From: Leucaena leucocephala | Taxonomy: Eukaryota > Streptophyta > Magnoliopsida > Fabales > Fabaceae | Direction of reading: 5' to 3' | DNA: 64,000 nucleotides | Assembly (NCBI GenBank): GCA_037074615.1 | Contig: CM073535.1 | Span: forward strand, 14,547,001-14,611,000 | Shown: positions 1-12,014 of the stretch, one piece after another | Position numbering within the stretch: the first letter of the stretch is position 1 | Layout of the letters: every line of letters starts with the position of its first letter | The notes under the pieces: model-generated | The model's database searches: none | What the model saw: only the letters and a program-made list of their open reading frames with translations | Told to the model about the DNA's origin: nothing | Position numbers and translations under genes: made by a program

Positions 1-1652
1 AAAGTCATAAGCACATGTAAGAGTACAAGGTGCTGGACCGACCCGCTATGAGAGAACTGCATGGGTAATGTCATAAGCTTCTCTCATATACAAACCATGT
101 CAATACGCCCTTTGACCTGAGATCATCATGGATTCCTACATGACAAAACGCTCAGCTTTGACCTAGTCAAAAGTCACTTTTGACCGAGTGATCATAAAGA
201 CTATGTTCGGCCTTAGTGGTTTTTCATGCGGAGGAATGTGAATGGTCAAGATGGAATTTGTCCCTCACATTCGTAGAGAGATATTAATGGGCCCCTCGAT
301 GAGTGAGTCTGAGAAATGTATGGCCATACTGTAATGGAAAGGTAGTTCTATTTCTATAGTCAAACTACTCAGGGATCGAGAAAGTAACGGTCAGGAATAG
401 GAGGATGACATTATCCATGCCTCATCCATGACCAAAATATCGCGTGACAGAAGGGACATGATATGGTTGTATAAAAGGTTACATCGTTTATCGATCCTCA
501 TATGATTTGGGTAGTCGTTATATCTTGCTAGAGACCGCTTGCGACTTGTGGGCTAGTATAGCAAATGGCCCACTGCTAACTTCATATGGGCCTACAGGGT
601 CGCACACAAAATAGCCCAACACGAGCTATGATGTCCAGATTCATTGAATCTAAGACATGTCCAGATTCAATGAATGATCCAGGATAGATGTATATATATA
701 TTTATATTTATATTCGTATATATTTATAAATTCGTATATATACATTATATGTATATATGAGATTTAATTTATAAGGATAAATTAAATCTCTATCACGTTT
801 GAAATTTGAAATTCAAATTGATAGGATATCTCATATAAGAGATATTTATAAGATTTAATTTATAAGGATAAATTAAATCTCTATCATGTTTGAAATTCGA
901 AATTCAAATTGATAGGATATCTCATATAAGAGATATTTATAAGATTTAATTTATAAGGATAAATTAAATCTCTATCATGTTTGAAATTCGAAATTCAAAT
1001 TGATAGGATATCTCAAATTTGATTTATGAGAATAAATCAAAAATAGTTCAGTCTCATCTTTATTTAAAATTAAATAAATGGGTAATTAAATCTGTGGGAC
1101 GGATTTGATATTATTTATTTAATTAGTTTCTTATAAAATTATACAATATATGATATTGTCTTAATTTTAGAATTAATATAAGATTAACTCCAAAATCCAA
1201 TTCGGTTGATAGAGAAAAACGCATAGCATCCTATATATCTGATTTTAGGAGCTGCGTTTTGCACAGAGAAACATATAGAACATAGAAAGGCCGAAGGGGA
1301 CTCTGCAAAAGGTTTGCAGATAAGAAACTGCCAAAATAGAGACAGAGAGGACAAACTCTTGAGAAAGCCCTAGAGGGACAAGAGACGCTAGCACGTCGTT
1401 CGTGGTTGGAATGCTGTTCGTGTGGATACCAGTAGAGGAAGCTGACCTAAGTCGTCGACTTCTTGTGATCAGAAAGGGAGCACGAGCCGCAGAGAGAAGC
1501 TGTGAACGTCGTGACCGAAAGCTGTGGAAGTCGCTGAGGCACACTAAGGGTAATACTTCTTCCCACTTGACTTAAACACATATGGTAGATCCTGACAAGG
1601 AATGGAAAATTTTTTAAATTAATTTCCGCTGCGTGTCTTCCAATTCTTGACA
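1..1652 (+). mobile_element. Copia-type LTR, cut by the window start
   Basis: This is the same LTR as the complete copy at 57377-59222, in opposite orientation, starting about 220 bp into it. Its 3' end is the CA at 1651-1652, after which sequence of the non-autonomous Gypsy-like LTR begins. The minus-strand start of the complete copy (TGTTGGAAATCGTGCCCTAG) resembles Copia LTR starts, so this copy reads on plus. It contains an AT-rich stretch (about 685-755), the 91-bp repeats at 760-1014, and a roughly 28-bp duplication near 630-680 that the other copy lacks. The left TSD is outside the window, so solo LTR versus full element cannot be decided. Assignment to Copia is by LTR-end resemblance only. 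Confidence 0.8.
760..1014. repeat. 91-bp tandem repeat inside the Copia LTR (about 2.8 units)
   Basis: Units start at 760, 851 and 942; the third is cut short near 1014. Each unit contains an inverted repeat with 12-nt arms (AGATTTAATTTA and TAAATTAAATCT) around a 6-nt spacer, and a second short inverted repeat (ATATCTC and GAGATAT). The equivalent array in the complete copy is at about 58013-58268. Confidence 0.9.
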
Positions 1653-1758
1653 AGAATATCATCTGTATACTTCTAGGACTTTTGATCAATAGGGCCTGGT
1701 AGCTTACCTCTTTCAGGCTATATATTGGGCTTCTATATCTAAAAATTAGGATATGACA

Positions 1759-1772
1759 TTTCTCCTCCCCTT
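1759..1772 (-). other. Polypurine tract next to the 3' LTR
   Basis: The minus strand reads AAGGGGAGGAGAAA directly before the LTR start TGTCATATCC. This is the expected site of plus-strand priming in reverse transcription. The matching site in the right-hand element is at about 62810-62823 and is less pure. Confidence 0.75.
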
Positions 1773-2494
1773 AAAATAAATTTCGTCCTCAAAATTTCAG
1801 GGTTCATACCTTGATAAAGAGCTTCTCTTAGGAGAATGTCCTTTACATTTCATAATATTTTCTTGACTTTTCTAGCTCTTCTTAACTTTTCTTACTATCT
1901 TAAATAACTTTGTACATCTATGCTAAACTTTTGTGTCATTTATAGCCTTTCTCATTAATTCCCAGGGATCACCCATCATTGGGCTACTCTTACTTGAGCA
2001 CCTTTTTAGCTAAGCATTCTACTGGGTTAAGGTTAGGTTTCTTTTCTTATAGCTTTATGCCCTAGCATATTCTTTCTCATAGAACTGTGTTCTATTTTTA
2101 CTCTATCTTAGATTGTCTTCTTTGGATCTCTTTAGCCTTTTTAATCTCATTATCCTTATCTAAAGGATCTATCTACTCATACTTTTCTATTCTAAAAACA
2201 TATAGGGTTCTCTTCTTTATTCCTCAGGCATACTTTCACAAAACTTGAAATATCAACACTCAGACTTGAACTTGGACTCCATCTTTGTTTAAGGGAAAAC
2301 TAAGTTCAGTCTATATATAATATAGGCTATCTGAGGAAAATCATTATAAATAAGTTTTCTAGATGAGTTAATCAACTAGTGAAGCTCCTTACCTTAACTT
2401 CGTCCTTGGTAATCATTTTTCTAAAGAGATACTACATTGTACTCATATCTTCATGGCTCATCACTTTCCTTAGGCTAGGTCTACTCTGACCTCA

Positions 2495-3010
2495 GGATCT
2501 AACTGCGATCAACTGTAAGCCTCTTTAGAATCTAACTGCGGCTCTAAAGCTGTTAGGATCTAACTACGACCCTTGAGCCATGCTAGGATCTAACTGTAAC
2601 CCTCAAGAATTCTTTGTGATTCCGTTGTACTATATCATCATCTCTGAAAGTTCTCAAACTAACAGACTAATTTATAAGGTTAACTGCTTCCATTTGACGA
2701 TAACTCAATAAATAAACATTTTTAAGAAATGCATCCAGTAGCCAATATTATTTACTAAGACTTTACTTATTTTCTCTCTTACTCAGGAGTTCCTTCTCAT
2801 CTTTCTTACTCTATTGTGGCTTACCAATTATGGTCTAACCACCTGCCATTGCATTCTATTGTTATAGCCTTATCATAACTTCTTATCTGAATCTATGCTC
2901 TAACTGTGAGCCATTTGAACTATGCTCTAATTGCGAGCAATCTATATCAGATCTAACTCTTATATGAAAAGTGATCTAAACTCATCTGAATCTAGCTCTA
3001 TCTGAGAGCC
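2495..3010 (-). repeat. Dispersed short repeats in the element interior
   Basis: Variants of the plus-strand motif GGATCTAACTGCGA recur at about 2495, 2529, 2556 and 2586, spaced roughly 30-35 bp. Related GCTCTAACTGTGAGCC forms occur near 2890-3010. The corresponding stretch of the right-hand element (about 61080-61130) has fewer copies, so the number varies between family members. No reading frame spans them; function unknown. Confidence 0.6.
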
Positions 3011-4840
3011 GTCTGTTTTAGATTCAACTCTTATTTGAAGAGTAATATGAAAACAATCTCTTTACTATTATCTTTTGCTCTTTCTATATACTATTTCTTT
3101 TGACAATTATAATACTACCTCCCTCTAGGTACTTGCTATAACCCTAACATAAGAAATAACACTGAGTACTGTATTCACAAGCCTGTAGAAATATATGAGT
3201 TACCCCAATCATACTATAATAACTGTCCCACTTACTGAGACTGTCTATCATCCTGGGTATATTCTTATCGCATGTCGTATGGTATGGGAGCAACATAACT
3301 TTCTCATCTTATACTTTACCCTGCATGTACTATGTGAGGGGAGTATTCATTTGTTATAGCATACTCTAACATGCGTGTCATCACATGACAACTACAAGGA
3401 GATGCAACTATTAATCATAACTTATGGCAACATAAGCCATATCATCATCACATAAATTTGCTCAACTATCCATCATACGTACAATGAAATTGAACAATTA
3501 ACTAGGTAAGCTTTAAAATATTCTTTCCTCTATCATATTATCTATTAGACTATCTATCACATTATCTGATCAGGATCTGACAATTTATTTCATAAAAAAA
3601 ATTAACTATTCATCTAGCTTAGGCTGCCATATTACCCTCTTACTATGGTATATACTCAACCCTTCATTACTCTTTCTTATATAGGGAATAGGGGAGTCAC
3701 TTTATCTTTTTAACTATGGCTACCTTTCTCTCTTTAAATATCATAAACTTCTTTTTCTTATCTTGCATACATTTATAGCTCTGTTAAATTTTTGTAACTA
3801 CCTGAGAAAAATCATTTCTTTATAATGGAATTCAATATATGATCTAACTTCTCAGGGGAGTGGATCAATCTCCATCTTTATGGAGTAATTAATGTATCTC
3901 TTTACTATCTCTTAACTTTTTCTATCCATCTATCAGTCCCAGTTTATTCTTCATTGGACTATGGTTCCTTTCTAGTATTTTTCTTGATCATGATGAACTT
4001 ATGCCGTATGGATCTCATTCATCATCTACTACTATTACTTATGTTCTCTAAGGTGCTTACCCTAGGTCTATAGGTTACTATTTCTTCGTGATGTGGTCCC
4101 TCTATCTTGGAAACATCAACTCTCTATCTATTAACCATCTTATCTCTAACTTGAGGTCATATGCTAGGATCATTCCTAAGCAAGTCTCATTCTAACTTTT
4201 GATTCTTTTGTTTAGGAAACACTAGGTGAACAAATTATTCCGTAATATAGATGTACTCACATGAAGGATCTACTTCTGAACATTGTCTTAAACTAATCTT
4301 TCGTATCTTAGTACTTTATACTATCTAGTTTGATCAAACTTTATACCAATCCTCTAGCTAATGAATTCAACGAGGTTGGTACCTTCATTATCATCGTCAC
4401 TGTAACATCTGGCCACATAATGATACCTCGAGCTACTATTACAGCTTCCCTTGATCTTAGACTGGTCAACTTCTATCTTTATCAATAGAGGAAACTGTTC
4501 CCTATACATTATCCTACTTAGTCAGCCACATCGTGCTAAGAAACATGAGACCTCGACAGTAATGACTGACTAAGACTAGTCTATCATAGTCATTTCCTTG
4601 AAGACAACCTCATAAAGTTGTAAGCTATGGGGTATTGTTCTATTTTTCTGGGTGTAACTATCTCTTGTATGAATCCTTCACTAAGTAGTGAACACTATTT
4701 CCATATCTCATACTAGGGAGGGAACTCTGTAGTTCAAATCTCTAACTTATTTAAAGGGGTCAGTCTAACTGAACTAGAGTAACACTAAGCCATAACCTTA
4801 TGTTATATGCTAGAATCTTATGCCCTGAGCCAGAACCCTT

Positions 4841-4853
4841 TGCTCTAAAACCA
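4841..4853 (-). other. Primer-binding site, initiator Met-tRNA type
   Basis: Three bases inside the 5' LTR end (minus strand GATGTTACA, ending at 4857) the minus strand reads TGGTTTTAGAGCA. It differs at two of 13 positions from the usual plant Met-tRNA primer site TGGTATCAGAGCA. Its position fixes the LTR boundary and shows the element replicated as a retrotransposon. Confidence 0.75.
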
Positions 4854-4856
4854 AAA

Positions 4857-7768
4857 TGTAACATCCTAATTGTCTTACATCTTAGGGATTAAATAGGAGC
4901 ATCTGGAACAACTTTTAAGGTCATTGAAGTCAAATTACACAATTTAGGATTTTACTCTACCGAGTACTGTTCATTGTGTAAATTCCAAAGAAGTGACCTG
5001 ACTTCAAAAATTCATAATTAAATCTAAAAAAATCAAAATGAAGTGGTTAAAATTGATACATGAATCTAACTTAATGCTCTTTTAGTGAAAAACAACTTGT
5101 TTACCATGCTTGACCAAGTCAATATCGGTCAATGCTCCAATATTATTATTCATCCAACATCCTTCCCTAATTCTAGCATTTTGGTCCCAACTTTGAAAAA
5201 TTATATCTCCATGTGTAGATATCCAAATAAGATGTTCTATATTTCAAATTGAATATTAGTATATCTACTATTTACTAGTAAAATACCATTTATTTATTCA
5301 AATGTTTACTATTTCTAATTACAGCTCAATTGCCACTGACTAACAACTAGTTACTCTTCATAGTGGCAAATTTCAGTACTCCACTTTACATACATATGCA
5401 TAACATACATCAATCACATATCAATCATGCTAAATAACTTCTCTTTATGCATCTTCATCTCTTCCATCTTGATAAGACCTGTGGATTAATATGGAAGGGG
5501 TGAGATTTCTGGGGAAATCTCAGTAGTAAATGGTATTAAACAATGTATGCATGAATGCTTGGTATTAGTGCTTGCTTGTGATTGTGTCAACATAATATAA
5601 TGTGCATACTTCCATGTAACATATGAAATACAATTGGCCAAATTAATCATATCATAGAGCTTTAACATTTACATATGAACAACATTAATCAAGCCATAAC
5701 ACCCACAACCATACATTCAACACATACAAGTTTAGGTAAGTTTACTACCTGACGTGTAGCCTTTCATCTTGCTCTTATCCTTTCCCCTAAGGTTCCTTCT
5801 TTTCATAGGTCAGAGCCTATACATAGCATAATAATATCTTCATTATTTTCCTATCTAGTATAGCTCTACTTAACTCATGCTTAACTTGAGGTAATACCCT
5901 TAATTTGATAATCCCTAACTTTCTTTATATCCACGACTAACCTTATCAAGAGAGAAACATTTCTCTATTCTAACTACTAAGAGTAATCCTCTAATTTATT
6001 AGAGTAGGGACTAGAATAAATTACTTACCTTACTCCTAAGCTTGCCAAGTCCCTAAGCTCCTTGGATTACTCCTAGCTCATATAGAACTCCGTTTTCCTT
6101 CCTTTCTTTCTCTTTTTCTCTTTCTCTTTCTCTTTCTTCTTTCTCTTCCTATCCTTCTTGCATGCCATGGATATGAAATGGCAAGGGAGAAAGGTCTATT
6201 TATAGGTTAATGGAGGTGGAATGGGAAGCTAAGCTTGAATCGTGATGAATGGCTTAGATCACTTAGCTTCCTCAAGAAGCTTCGCCTGCATCATCAAGAT
6301 GAAATCATCATCATAGATGAATCATAAAATGATATCATCCATGGACATATCACATACTTTGGTGGGATAATGGTTGGGCCCTTGAGACACCTTACCAGTT
6401 GACTCAGTGCTTTCAAAGAATGCAGAGTCTTTCCCAGAATGAACGGTTAAGATCGTGCCACATGTCCTTAGCTTGTTCTTCTTTCCCTAGACTCATGGCA
6501 TATGGCACCTTGTAGGTCCCATGAGGACACCTTTCATGCCACCTCATGGTTCTTGATGAGTCTAAAGCTTTATCTGATAACTTTCCCTAGTTCTATCTCT
6601 AACCGGGTAACTATGCTTTATTGAAAATCACTAAAATATTATGTTAATACCACTTGGATCCACATAACGCTTAGGCCACATTTTTGGACATCTTGTAATG
6701 CCATCGTAGGTCTCTAATAAAGCTCAAGCACTCTGGTGGCTCGGTTCCCAAGAAACATCCCTTAGCAAGTTACCAAAATGCCCTTAGTTCCTCTTTCATA
6801 ATTATAAGGCATTATTGTATTTTCACACATTTCCAGAGTATTTTCTGACCCTGGTCAACTATATAAATAACCTTCCTTGACTGTCTAACCTTAATCAAAT
6901 GACAAAAATACCCTTCACTAATTCTTTAATTATTTTATAACATAGGGGTATTTTGTCATTTTGCACCTTTTTCTAGATATTTATGGACATTGGCCCCTTT
7001 ATCTGATAAACTAATATCATGGGCTTGGGCCTCACTTGGCATCATCATGGGCCTCTTTATGACATCACCTGAGCTCATTCAGTCATAACTTGCTTATTGC
7101 TTAAGTTTCATAATCATATCTCAAGCGTTCACAAACTCCCGTTAAAATTCACTAAAACATGAATAACTTTTTTGACATAACTCCTTTCAAGGTTCCATCA
7201 GTTTCCTAACCTCTTATTTCATAAGACACACCTTCCTATAACTTTTTCACTAGGTCCAGAAGGTCTGATAAAAATTTTAGATGACTTTCAAATTATCAGA
7301 TAAATATTAGCTATCTAGAATTTTAATAAAATTTATGTATCATGCTATATTAACCAGTATAACTTTCTCTATCTACTGATGAATTTTGAGACTGAAATGC
7401 TTCCAGGCAGTTCTAAGCCTTTTTTGGCTCAACTTTCTATAATTACAATTTTGCACTTGGAAACTTTTGGAAATTACACTTTAGTCCCTCAACTTTTCAT
7501 AATTACACTTAATAGCCTATAACTTTATCTACTTTCATATTTAGCCTTGGGACTTTTAGATTTTCCAGTTTAGTCCCTCTCTTTCTTCAAAATGACCATT
7601 ATGCCCCCAGGGATTTTCACTATGTACAATAGTCACTGATTTTTCACTTGCAGTTTAGTCCCTGAACATCATCTGTATACTTTTGGGACTTCTGCTCAAC
7701 AGGGCCTGGTAGCCTACCTCATTCAGGCTACATATTGGGCTTCTATGTCTAAAAATCAAGATATGACA
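4857..7768 (-). repeat. Complete 5' LTR of the non-autonomous family (reference copy)
   Basis: This 2912-bp LTR begins TGTCATATC and ends GATGTTACA on the minus strand, and is the template for recognising the other copies. Inside are the hairpin at 5502-5521 and a pyrimidine-rich stretch at about 6090-6150. Sequence just inside the 5' end (about 7420-7768) is shared with the copies ending at 16913, 52172, 29224 and 54368. Confidence 0.85.
5502..5521. repeat. LTR hairpin GAGATTTC-TGGG-GAAATCTC
   Basis: A perfect 8-bp inverted repeat with a 4-nt loop. Recognisable versions occur in the other family LTRs at about 14852, 18396, 25125, 26782, 48701 and 49537, and on the opposite strand at about 22220 in the plus-oriented copy. 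The flanks (GGGGTGA before, AGTAGCAAA after) are also kept. Confidence 0.8.
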
Positions 7769-8159
7769 ATGTATCATGATGTCGAAAGTCTATTTTGGTG
7801 GCTTGGACTAAAGAAAGATGTTGTGGCTTATGTATCAAAAGGCCTGGCATGCTAGAAAGTAAAGATTGAACATCAAAAGGCAGCAGGAAAATTGCAACCT
7901 TTAGATATTCCTAAATGGAACGGATTTTGTCAAAGGACTACCCATGACTCCAGCTAGGTATGACATAATATTTGTAGTAATTGATCGATTGACTAAGTTA
8001 GCTTATTTCTTGCCAATAAATATGAGAGATTCTCTAGAAAAGTTGGTGAGGTTATATATAAAAAATATTGCTAGATAACACAGTGTCCTAAGTAGTATTG
8101 TGTCTGACAGAGACCCTAGATTTACATCTAATTTCTGGAGGGCTTTGCATAAAAGAGAG
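7769..8159 (+). pseudogene. Ty3/Gypsy integrase fragment
   Basis: Translation from 7769 gives MYHDVESLFWWLGLKKDVV, then YVSKGLAC followed by a stop, the zinc-binding to linker region typical of Gypsy integrases. After a small deletion and frame change near 7920 it continues with DFVKGLPMTPARYDIIFVV, DRLTKLAYFLPI and SDRDPRFTSNFWRALHK. These cover the first two catalytic aspartates of the DDE core. Another stop (TAA) follows NIAR. The left part of pol is missing because the non-autonomous element is inserted at 7768, and homology ends at about 8159. Non-functional relic of an autonomous chromovirus-type element. Confidence 0.85.
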
Positions 8160-8180
8160 TTTTATTATCAATTTTGGAAA

Positions 8181-9660
8181 TGAAGTCTATTATTTTAGGC
8201 AATTAATAAATAATATTGAATTAGAACAATTATGAATTAGTTAACATAATTCTTGAATATTATTGGTGGGAACAAGTAATATGTTTCTTTTAACTATTTT
8301 ATAGGGAAAGGCTTATTATTAATTGACATAATTCTTGGATATTATTGGTGGGAACAAGTAATATGTTTCTTTTAACTGTTTTACAAGGAAACACTTATTA
8401 ACCACTAGATAGAGCAAATGGTTGGAACATAATGGAAGTAGTTAGAATGTAGCAGAGGAGTTAGTTTTGACAGCTGGCTAAGGGGGAAAGCATTCATTAT
8501 AGCTACACAGTTATTTGGATGGGAGAGCAACACGTGGGGGCAAGAGAGAGTTATATTTTCCAGGTTGTCATCTACCATACACACATCATAACATACCCAT
8601 TCACTAACAAACCTGAATATATACCCAACCACTATCTAGACACAAACATCATCCATTGAAACAAATCCACAAAGACTTGACACAGAAAACACAGCTCAAC
8701 ACATTGGACTTTATATTATATTCATCTCTGAATCACTATCATCTCTCTCCAATTTTCATTCCATTCTTTCTACATCAATTTCTTCTATTGCAATTCTTGC
8801 TTTCTTATCCATTCCACCTTCTACATTTCATATTCTCCACCTCATCACTTAATCTTTATTTCTTCCATGAATCCCTCTGCTTACACCTTTACAATAGGAA
8901 TTGATTCAATGATGTATGGCTAATTTAGTTGTGTTCACTTGGAGATCAGTAGAGCCAGAGTCTTTAATCTACACAAGGGAATTCAAATTCTTATTGCTTA
9001 GTTATAATGATAATTGAGATATGCTAGTTGTATATAAATGTGCATTTCAAAACTACGATATGATTAATGAGGGAACTTAAACTGAGTTACATAGGATCAG
9101 TTTGTAATGAATTTCTATTAGACTGAGTTGGACTTTCTCTTCATAATTATAAATTTAAATTGAACTATCAATTTGACCGAGTTAGTCACTGTTTATGTTT
9201 GATTCAACTGATTTCATGGTATATCATAGTTGTGCATGTTGTTGGGAAGATTAATTCATCATTTACTTTTCTTATTTAGAAGATGTTTACCTTGCCTTTG
9301 AACTACATAGTTGTGAGATTGGTTGCAAGAAGCTAGCGAGTTGTTGGCTTATCATTTACATTCGGTTTAACTCCATATTCTTAGTAGACTATGAATGCTA
9401 TTGGCTATCTCTAAGGGAACACACTTATCACCAATTCATAACATCATCAATATTAAAATCATAAATAATAGTTGTAGGAATTTAAATTATCAAGCTTTCA
9501 ATCAATTCTTTCATGAATTCATTTGGTTAATTTGATAAATTGTGGCTTAAAGAATTACTAGGAAATAAATTCATTTGGCTCCTTGTAAATATACCTAGGT
9601 TAGCTTCTTTTTACTAAAGATTAGCTTAGTTTCTTTTGATAATTAAAATGACGATTATCA
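8181..9660 (+). mobile_element. Putative Athila-type 5' LTR
   Basis: It begins TGAAGTCTATTA and ends GATTATCA, three bases before a recognisable tRNA-Asp-like primer site. An Athila-like gag remnant follows. The left boundary is inferred from the TG start and the end of integrase homology, so it is less certain than the right one. The LTR contains the direct duplication at 8236-8400. No matching 3' LTR was found. Confidence 0.5.
8236..8400 (+). repeat. Imperfect tandem duplication of about 82 bp
   Basis: A block running from ACATAATTCTTG through TTGGTGGGAACAAGTAATATG to CACTTATTA occurs twice, at about 8236-8311 and 8318-8400, with a few substitutions. It lies within the putative Athila LTR. 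Confidence 0.8.
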
Positions 9661-9663
9661 AAA

Positions 9664-9681
9664 TAGTGTCGTTGCTAGGGA
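9664..9681 (+). other. Decayed primer-binding site, tRNA-Asp type
   Basis: The sequence TAGTGTCGTTGCTAGGGA matches the Athila/Tat primer site TGGCGCCGTTGCCGGGGA at 13 of 18 positions. All five differences are C-to-T or G-to-A transitions, the pattern left by deamination of methylated cytosine. Confidence 0.65.
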
Positions 9682-10283
9682 GCCTTATTTGTTAAGGTTT
9701 CCTAAGCAATACTTTGGGCTAAAGAAAACATAAAAAGTATATAGGAATTTCAATTTTCTACAAATTTAGTGTTATTTGTTTAGAAGTCGCAACCTATAAT
9801 GTGTATTATCACAATTTTTTGTCGCGATTGAAGCTATTTTTGGTCGTAACCAAAAATTTCTAACTTTAAGAAATTACTCTCTGTGATTTTTAGTCATAAC
9901 CAAAGTGACATTTGGTTGTGACTAAAAATCCTGTGTCAAAAAATTTTGCTCTCTGTGACTAACAATCAGGACTTAAAGTTTATATTTGTCATGATTATTG
10001 TTCTCTATGTTTTTTAGTCATAACCTAAAGTCAGTGTGGTCGTGACTTGAGTGCTTATTGCCATCATTACTTGCTTATTCTCAATCTCTGGAGTTTCTGC
10101 ATAAAAATTACTACTGCATGATTGTTGATTGTAACTTGTATGACCAGAAGCTCAAAGGAACCATTAATTGTAATTGATTGGCAAATAAACCATACTTTAA
10201 GGAATCTTAGAAAATTACAAGCAAGTGCTAACTCAGGTGAAATTGATTGTGAATTAGTTGATAATCATTTTGTAGTATAAAAT

Positions 10284-11040
10284 ATGAATGAGAATGAAGT
10301 AAATATGAATGGTAGGGGAGGAAATCACATGGAACAACAGGCTAAAAATATTCCTAATATGCATGCTAATAATGGTGTTGAAACAAGAAGTATAAGAGAA
10401 CTTAATAATTCTGTCGTGGATTATAACCCTTATGATTTTTACAATAAGACTACTACTTTTGAACTTAAAAGCTAATTACTTAATCAAATTCCAAAATTTT
10501 ATGGTCTTGCAGAAGATGATCCACACCAACATTTATTGGATTTATATCAAACATGTTCATCTCTTAGATCACCTAATGCTTCTTTGGAAGAGGGTATAAG
10601 AAATGCATTTCATTTCTCTATTAAATGCAAGGCAAAAGAATGGCTGAGAACACTTTCTCAGCATTTTGCTATGTTCACTTGGGATCAACTGAAGAAGGTT
10701 TTTTTGGAAAAATATTTTCCATCCTTAAGAACTATAAAAATGAAGAAATAGATTTACAATGTCACTCATAATAGAGGGGAAACAATGTATGAATATTGGA
10801 CTAGATTCATAGGGATGTGACAAAGTTCCCACATCACCAAATTCCTCAACACTAGTTGATTCAACATTTCTATAAAGGTATGAAGCCTCATACTAAAGAA
10901 ATTATTGATCCTACAGCTAATGGATCGATCCTAGACATGCCACCTCAAAGAGGATAGGATATTTTAGAGAAATTTGCAAGGAATAATTAGCAGTTTGACA
11001 TTAGGGAAAATTGTGATGTTAGTGAGTAAGCCTTAGGTAT
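10284..11040 (+). pseudogene. Athila-like gag remnant
   Basis: Reading frames from 10284 give the N-terminal part, then FELKS, a stop, LLNQIPKFYGLAEDDPHQHL, CKAKEWLRTLSQHF, TWDQLKKVFLEKYFPSLRT and, after another stop, GETMYEYWTRF. This order (PKFHG..EDPHKHL, AKEWL, W..+K..FLEK+FP, GESLYEYWERF) is characteristic of the Athila gag capsid region. Later pieces (HTKEIIDPTANGSILD) continue the match to about 11040. At least five nonsense codons make it non-functional. It lies about 600 bp after the primer site, as expected. Confidence 0.8.
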
Positions 11041-12014
11041 TCTGACTCAATTTTGTACAACTGATTTGGTCAGATTATCATCATCCGACTCATCAAAATA
11101 AAAGGAATTACACCCCATTAATGCAGTATAAGGTATAACCCTGTCATTCTTCTCAAAGAGCCCTTTTTATTAGAACCCTACTAGATTAGTGACAAAATCA
11201 TTAAAAACATGAGTGAAAGTAAAAATGGGTTTTAGGATCAGTTGATTTTTGATGCAATAAAATAAGGGTGCAGTAAAGTAAATGTTTTTGTATTATTGAT
11301 AAAGATAGAGAATAAGTGGGTTGCTAAAGAAATATGATGAGAAAAACTCTTGATAATGGAAACATATATATTCTTGCTCCGAATATGATATGGGAATTTT
11401 AAAATCACTAAATCTTAAATAAAACCTCAATCGATCAATTGAGTATAAAATGTTAATATTCCTTAAACTCCTTTGATAAAAGCTAGTTCAAAAACCACTA
11501 ATGCGATGTTTAAAAACCACTTAGCTTGTAATTAAATCAGATGATGAAGATGCCCTCGAATGATCATCGATCAATGACCATGAATTTCAAGTAATCGAAT
11601 CAGTTAGCAATGATAGTTGATAAAAATGCAATTATCTAGAAATTAAAACTGAAATATTTATATTAAACTAACATCCAAATCATCCAAATTCAATCACAAA
11701 ACCTAATCTCAGAATAATCGATCGATATCCAATCCTTACTTATAAAATCAAAACCCTAGATCTAGGAATTCCAAATATAAGAAAGGTATCATTAAAATAG
11801 AAAACTCCAGTATAGTGCAATCCATCAGCTCCAGATATACGATCCATAACTAAGAGACTAAAAGTTTAGCCTCTCATGACTCCTGTTGTGCTACAATCAC
11901 AACTCAGATATGATGCCATGAAGAAAGGAAAAAAATGATGATGGAAGGATGATTGATATAAGATATGAGGGTAAGTTATAGAGAGAGTGTGGAGATAATA
12001 TTTTCAGTACTACT
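11041..12014. other. Unassigned AT-rich sequence
   Basis: Probably the decayed continuation of the Athila-like element, but no conserved coding blocks remain after about 11100. No tRNA-like structure or terminal repeat was found. Confidence 0.4.

Larger units (their letters stand above)
1653..7768 (-). mobile_element. Non-autonomous Gypsy-like LTR element (LARD type), 3' LTR interrupted
   Basis: On the minus strand the order is 5' LTR (7768 to 4857), primer site (4853-4841), about 3.1 kb internal region, polypurine tract (1772-1759), then the first 106 bp of the 3' LTR (1758-1653), where the Copia LTR is inserted. The 3' LTR start (TGTCATATCC) matches the 5' LTR start at 7768. No gag-pol reading frame survives. 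The sequence before the polypurine tract (GAGGACGAAATTT) and the Met-tRNA-like primer site resemble Ty3/Gypsy chromoviruses. Large LTRs with a long non-coding interior fit a large retrotransposon derivative, which would need proteins from an autonomous relative (inference). A second copy in plus orientation begins at 56549. Confidence 0.8.

Noticed and set aside
2495..2601. CRISPR-like array of short repeats
   Set aside because: Repeats are imperfect, spacers are similar to each other, and the setting is a plant retroelement interior.
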